The translations under genes and the position numbers were made by a program. The notes beneath the pieces were generated by a model. It made no database searches. It was not told where the DNA came from and saw only the letters and a program-made list of their open reading frames with translations. Below, in pieces: positions 55,852 to 64,000 of a DNA stretch of 64,000 nucleotides. This DNA comes from Syngnathus acus (taxonomy: Eukaryota > Chordata > Actinopteri > Syngnathiformes > Syngnathidae), in assembly GCF_901709675.1 (NCBI RefSeq), contig NC_051098.1:4540000-4603999 (forward strand). Direction: 5' to 3'. Position 1 is the first letter of the stretch. Every line of letters begins with the position of its first letter.

Positions 55852-57687
55852 CAGTGGTGTCAAACATACGGCCCGCGGGCTGGAACCGGCCCGCAAGGAG
55901 CTTCGATCAGGCCTGCAGGATAATTCAAAAGTGAAAAAATGCATAAAAGACACGGAATTAATATTTCTAATATTATGCAATTCATGGATTATCCGCTATG
56001 GGGCACACTGTTTTGATCAGAGTAGAAGACAACATTGTTTTGATCAGAGAAGACAGACCCAACACAGCAGACGGTAGCAATGCGCCAATTGCTGCTTATG
56101 ACGTTTTTTCTACCCTAGTCTCTACTCCCTTGCACCTTCATTAGCCAAAATGTCATTATCCAAACGGAGAAAAGTACATACGGAGCGTAGAATTTTCAAT
56201 GAAAAATGTCCTATTTATTTATATAAATGCACGGAAAACCTTTGTGCGTTTGCAACAAGATTCGGTATTGAAGGAATATAATATTTGACGCCACTACGAG
56301 ACTCTTCACAGCGAAAAATATAACGGTTTGCGAGGGCAACTAAGACGAGATAAGATCAACGAATTGCAGGCGGGTCTGAGGAAAAAGCAGTCAACTTTCA
56401 TCCAGAGCCGACAAATCGGTGAAGCAGCAGTAAAAGCCAGCTACCTAATTGCCAGCGAAATAGCATTAGCATGAAAGCCGTATTCGATTGTGACTTTGTT
56501 AAACGATGCATGAAGAAGACGGCTGAATTTATATGTCCCGAGAAGCGACAAGCTTTTGCTAATATTAGCCTGACGAGAAATACTATAGCAGAGAGGATTT
56601 CGGACCTATCAGCAGATTTAGACAGCCAAGTCAAGTCATTTATTGCATTTCCGTTGCAATTGACGAGAGCACCGACATCACAGACGTGGCACCACTGGCC
56701 TTATTTATTCGTATAGTTGATGAGACATTGACTGTTACTGAAGAGTTTCTTGAGTTGGTGCCAATGATGGACACCACAACAACTGAAGACATGCCGATTT
56801 GAAGGGCAAATTTGCCTCTGTAGGTCTGGACAAATTTTATCAGTATCTACTATCAGGGTACCCCAAATTAACAGCCCTGGCTGCTAAAAGTTTGTGCATA
56901 TTTGGGACAACCGACCTTTGTGAACAAATTTTCTCAGTAATGAATATCAATAAAACAAAAATGTGTTCAAGGCTCACAAACAAACACTTAAATGACATTC
57001 TGAAAGCGACAGCTAGTCAGGGCATGGCACATGGTATTGATGCACTTGTACAGGCCAAAAGATGCCAAGTATCAGTAACAAAAAAAAATGCTGCCTTAAA
57101 TACTGTTTGCATTGAAAAAATACAGCTCTGTGAAGATGAATCCTTACTGTGGTGATTAAAAAAGTGTGCAGTTTAATGTTAGTCAGCAACTTCACTTCAA
57201 AAAAGTATGGTGGATTTTTACTGTTCATGCAACTCCATAAATGTTCAATATGTATTGTATGTGTATGTGTGTTTCATGTATGAAATTTACCACATTTACA
57301 GGACATGTGAATACTTTCTTCTTTACACATTTAATAGCACTCTTAGTTCTTAGTTTGTAAGGTGTAGGCAGGGATTCAATTTAGATTTTATATGGACATA
57401 TGTGTAAATGGTTTAAAAATTCCTTTCTTTATAAATCTCATTTAATCTTAAAGTGCATTACTGTTAATGTTTTAAGTTATGTTAATGTAATGCTATTAAT
57501 GATTGTAAAAGGAATGTTCATTAAATTTCCAAATTTTCCTCATGTTCTTGTGCTTCTTTACACCAAAAAAAATGGAAAGACATGATATTTTGGTTATTTA
57601 TAGCATAGTATGGTATAATTTTAATGGTCCGGCCCACTTGACAAGGCCGTATGTGGCCCACAATGTGAAATGAGTTTGACACCCCTG
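55852..57687 (+). mobile_element. Internally deleted hAT transposon with perfect 8-bp target duplication
   Basis: 1836 bp, CAGTGGTGTCAAACATACGG to the inverse of CAGGGGTGTCAAACTCA, flanked by GTGTAAGG (55844-55851 and 57688-57695). Both ends carry 'ggcccgc' or 'ggccca' blocks. Contains N- and C-terminal transposase parts. Confidence 0.95.
56152..57155 (+). pseudogene. hAT transposase (GTF2IRD2/ZBED5-type), decayed, core deleted
   Basis: The N-terminal part begins MSLSKRRKVHTERRIFNEK with a damaged zinc finger, then frameshifts. Around 56471-56640 it reads DFVKRCMKKTAEFICPEKRQ, AFANISLTRNTIAERISDL and SADLDSQ, the segment before the first catalytic Asp. After PMMDTTTTED it jumps to the C-terminus (56799-57155): FYQYLLSGYPKLTALAAKSL, FGTTDLCEQIFSVMNINKTK and SRLTNKHLNDIL, the dimerisation domain. 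The central catalytic part is missing. Confidence 0.9.
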
Positions 57688-57695
57688 GTGTAAGG

Positions 57696-58319
57696 CATCC
57701 TTTGTATTGTATTGTAGCGCTGGGGTTTTACTCAATGTGGTTGGGCATCAGACAGTGGAAGAAATGTAAAGCCTCACAATGTATTTTTAAATGATTTATA
57801 ATTGTGAATCGAAAATAATTGCTCAAGGCAGATTGCACCCTGCCAGAACACATCACAAAACAAAATTCCTCAAGAAGACCAAATATTTCAGTTTGAAGAC
57901 ATAATATTGTAATCACATCTTGAGCCTGCTCACCATAAGATGACATATTATAGGGTTATTAAATTATTTTTCAATTGCTAGTTTACAAATTAAAACATAA
58001 TAGTGAGTGGATGCCCAGACATCAAGTGTAAAATCAAATAACCTTTATCTTGCCTTTATCTGAAAATGAGTGTATTAGAGCTGATCTTCACTTCCACTCC
58101 ATTGTTGCGTAACAGCGGGCCTAATTTACATAATATCCACCCCCCACATATATTCTCCACCCATTACATGACCACCTCGATGAAGATCCAGAGCCATTTT
58201 TAAGCGGCTGTCTGAATAATTATTCTGAAGCACAATTGCGCATAAACACGCATGCTAGAGGTGTGTATCTCTTCGATTAAAGAAGCTGTTGTATTTAGCA
58301 CCGTTATTAAAATGTAAAA
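57696..58319. other. No recognisable gene
   Basis: AT-rich, featureless. Confidence 0.45.
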
Positions 58320-58321
58320 GT

Positions 58322-58440
58322 ACCGTATTTTCGGTACTATAAGTCGAAGTGTTTTCATTGTTTGGCCGGGGGTGTGACTTATACTCAGGAGCGACTAATG
58401 TGTGAAATTATTAACACATTATTATATAATTTCACATGTT
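58322..58440. mobile_element. Family C TIR element, one end
   Basis: Starts CCGTATTTTCGGTACTATAA after TA, followed by 'tgacttatactcaggagcga', the same terminal style as family B. The other terminus was not found, so this is a fragment. Confidence 0.6.
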
Positions 58441-62094
<3,654 letters not shown>

Positions 62095-62520
62095 TATTAG
62101 CTTAATGTGAATAACATTTAACATTTTGTGGCATAACTCTTACCACATCAAGCATGTGAACCATTGTCTTCACAAGAATGTTATTCATTTGGAATGCTTT
62201 TCCAGGCTTTAACTGCAGCCTGTTTTGGTTCTTGTTACTTTCTGGGGGTTTCTCCCTTCAGTGTATTAAGGAGGTCAAATATATGTTCTATTGGGTTAAG
62301 GTTTGGCTCCATCCTCTTTTACCCCCTAATGAAGCCCTTTGTTGTTATGGCAGTGTGTTTTGGGTCATTATTTTGTTGCATGATGAAGGTTCTTCCCATT
62401 GATTTGGATGCATTGCTAGACAAAATGTTTTGCAGACTTCATTCTGCTGTTACACCATCATGACTTACATCAAAAAAGAGGAGGGAGCCCAGTCCAGAAG
62501 CAGATATGCGAGCGCCCAAG
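62095..62520 (-). mobile_element. Tc1/mariner-like remnant
   Basis: 'tctattgggttaaggtttgg', 'tttgggtcattattttgttg' and 'cattctgctgttacaccatc' form the order of blocks seen in the antisense of several fish Tc1-like transposase genes. No frame or TIR survives. Confidence 0.5.
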
Positions 62521-62629
62521 CCGTGACATTTCATTTGCCATGTAACTGTGTCCAATGATGGAATAGACATACATTGGGTAGATGGAGCCCATGAATGAAT
62601 GAGTTTTTATATATATGTGTATATGCACA

Positions 62630-62936
62630 GTTTTAGTGGCATAGTCACAGTGGAAAGGTTCGCAGTTCCAGTCTCGGTTCCTATAAAGATTTCGTGTTTT
62701 CTCTGTGCTTGCATGTTTGACTTCCTGCCCTATCCCCCTAAGACTCTAAATAGATCATTGGTGTGAATGTGAGCGTGCATGGTTGTACATCGTATGTACT
62801 GTATATGTGCCCAAAACTGGCTGGCGACCAGTCCAGGATGTAGCCCACCTCTCACCCAAAGCCAACTGGGATAAGCTTCAGATCACCTCTTCTGATGAGA
62901 ATAAGCAGTATACGAAATGGATGGATGGACTTTTTT
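62630..62936 (+). mobile_element. Old tRNA-like SINE
   Basis: 'cattggtgtgaatgtgagcg', 'ggctggcgaccagtccagga' and 'caactgggataagcttcaga' are followed by 'aaatggatggatgg'. Same general type as the younger SINEs but diverged, and its head (~62635-62690) is hard to read. Confidence 0.7.
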
Positions 62937-64000
62937 CAGAGGTCAGATATGGATCGCCGAGCTTAGGCAGATTGAATCAAGAGGCCGTTATAATTTAAAA
63001 TGGTTAATTAAACAATATGTGTTTAAAATGAATGTATTCAAACACGGCTTCGAATGCTGCCTGAGTGTGTTCAGGCTGCTACTATGACCTGAAAGACCGC
63101 AGAGCAAAACTCCATCCTGCTTCACGCTGCACACTGAAAGTGTAGCGATGAAAGCTTTTAGCTGAGGCCAAAGACTGAGGTCAGCCATTAATTAGGAAAG
63201 GAAACTGTATGACTTGGAATGATATTCATCATTTTAACTGGCCTTATAAACAGAGCAGTGTGTGCTTGGCAACCAACAGTATAGCTTACAGTTGGTGAAA
63301 AATATTACAGGATGACATTCCTTAACGAATACGTTATGGATCTGGAAGCAAATGAATGACGGCTGATAAGCATGAGTCTGGGAAAGACCAGACATGCTGG
63401 GTGTCTGAATATACAACTGGCTGTTAAATCAACTTTCAGACCTGTCATTCATCATTGAAGATTTGGAGGAGGGTTCCGTTTGCGTTCGCTCCGGCGTCTC
63501 CCGTCCCCATTCGCTTTCCCCTTTTTTTCCACTCTCCTTTACTCCCCTTTCTTTCCCTTCCTCCCACATCTCCATTGCGATTACCAGTTGTGATGAAATA
63601 CCTGAAACCAGCTGTGGCTCGAAAATTGTAGTATAATCCACATTGTCCTCTGTGCTTTTGTATTCACATCCAACTTGATAAGGCGTGTGCCATCTGCTTC
63701 TAAAAAACATATTGACAGCAAACATCCTAGATAGTTTAAATTATCTATAGTGTCTTGTTTGAAAAAGAAAAAAAAAGATTTTTAAGACAAGCAGTTGCCA
63801 TGCAAAAACCCATGACAGACGCTGTAATGCAAATTGTAACCGAAGAAAATTTTCGAAAGAACAGATGTCATAGCACCAAATCTGCATAATTTTATGTGGT
63901 TCACTAATATGTTTCTTGCTGAATTGGTTTGTTCTTTTCTTTTGGGCAGAAAATCTGTATGAAAATAGCACAATTTCTTCCCTAACATTAATTGAATAAA
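62937..64000. other. No recognisable gene
   Basis: Unique-looking sequence to the window end; no supportable feature. Confidence 0.45.

Overview
The window looks like gene-poor nuclear DNA of a teleost fish. The evidence is a tRNA-derived SINE family ending in (ATGG)n, Tc1 and hAT transposon debris, L2-type and other AP-endonuclease LINEs, and a cluster of hairpins whose 3' arms match the fish microRNA family miR-430. I see no convincing host protein-coding exon. The long open frames belong to transposable elements or run through simple repeats.

Layout. 1-2.3 kb: two short transposons of a TA-flanked class (here called families A and B). 3.1-4.6 kb: a non-autonomous LTR element. 5.3-12.5 kb: an old minus-strand L2 LINE cut up by a solo LTR (itself split by a LINE), a hAT MITE and a nearly intact 3.25-kb LINE (8897-12151) whose single 1001-codon frame has one TGA. 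12.5-18 kb: mostly featureless, with a GATA/GACA microsatellite. 18-23.1 kb: a Tc1 relic and several hAT deletion derivatives with clear 8-bp target duplications. 22.8-25.3 kb: a TA-flanked, satellite-bearing element interrupted by a MITE and a SINE-LINE chimera. 26.3-28.3 kb: a SINE split by a second copy of the LTR element. 28.5-31.5 kb: a hAT relic, a SINE and microsatellites. 33.1-35.7 kb: four elements nested inside one another (mariner-like > family A > LINE > SINE). 37.35-38.1 kb: the miR-430-like cluster, minus strand. 38.3-45.9 kb: one L2 LINE split by a piggyBac element that itself holds a family D element, a LINE and a further retroposon. 45.9-47.2 kb: a third family A copy carrying a SINE and an LTR scrap. 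50.9-52.2 kb: a second family B copy. 53-54 kb: a Tc1 relic and a TWA-flanked MITE. 55.85-57.7 kb: an internally deleted hAT. 61-63 kb: (GT)n, a Tc1 relic and an old SINE.

How parts relate. The LINEs probably supply the machinery for SINE mobilisation (inference), and the short TIR elements would depend on transposases encoded elsewhere. The microRNA cluster is the only likely host function. In fish, miR-430 clears maternal mRNA at zygotic genome activation; here it is known only from sequence, and no expression can be shown. The species cannot be determined from this window.
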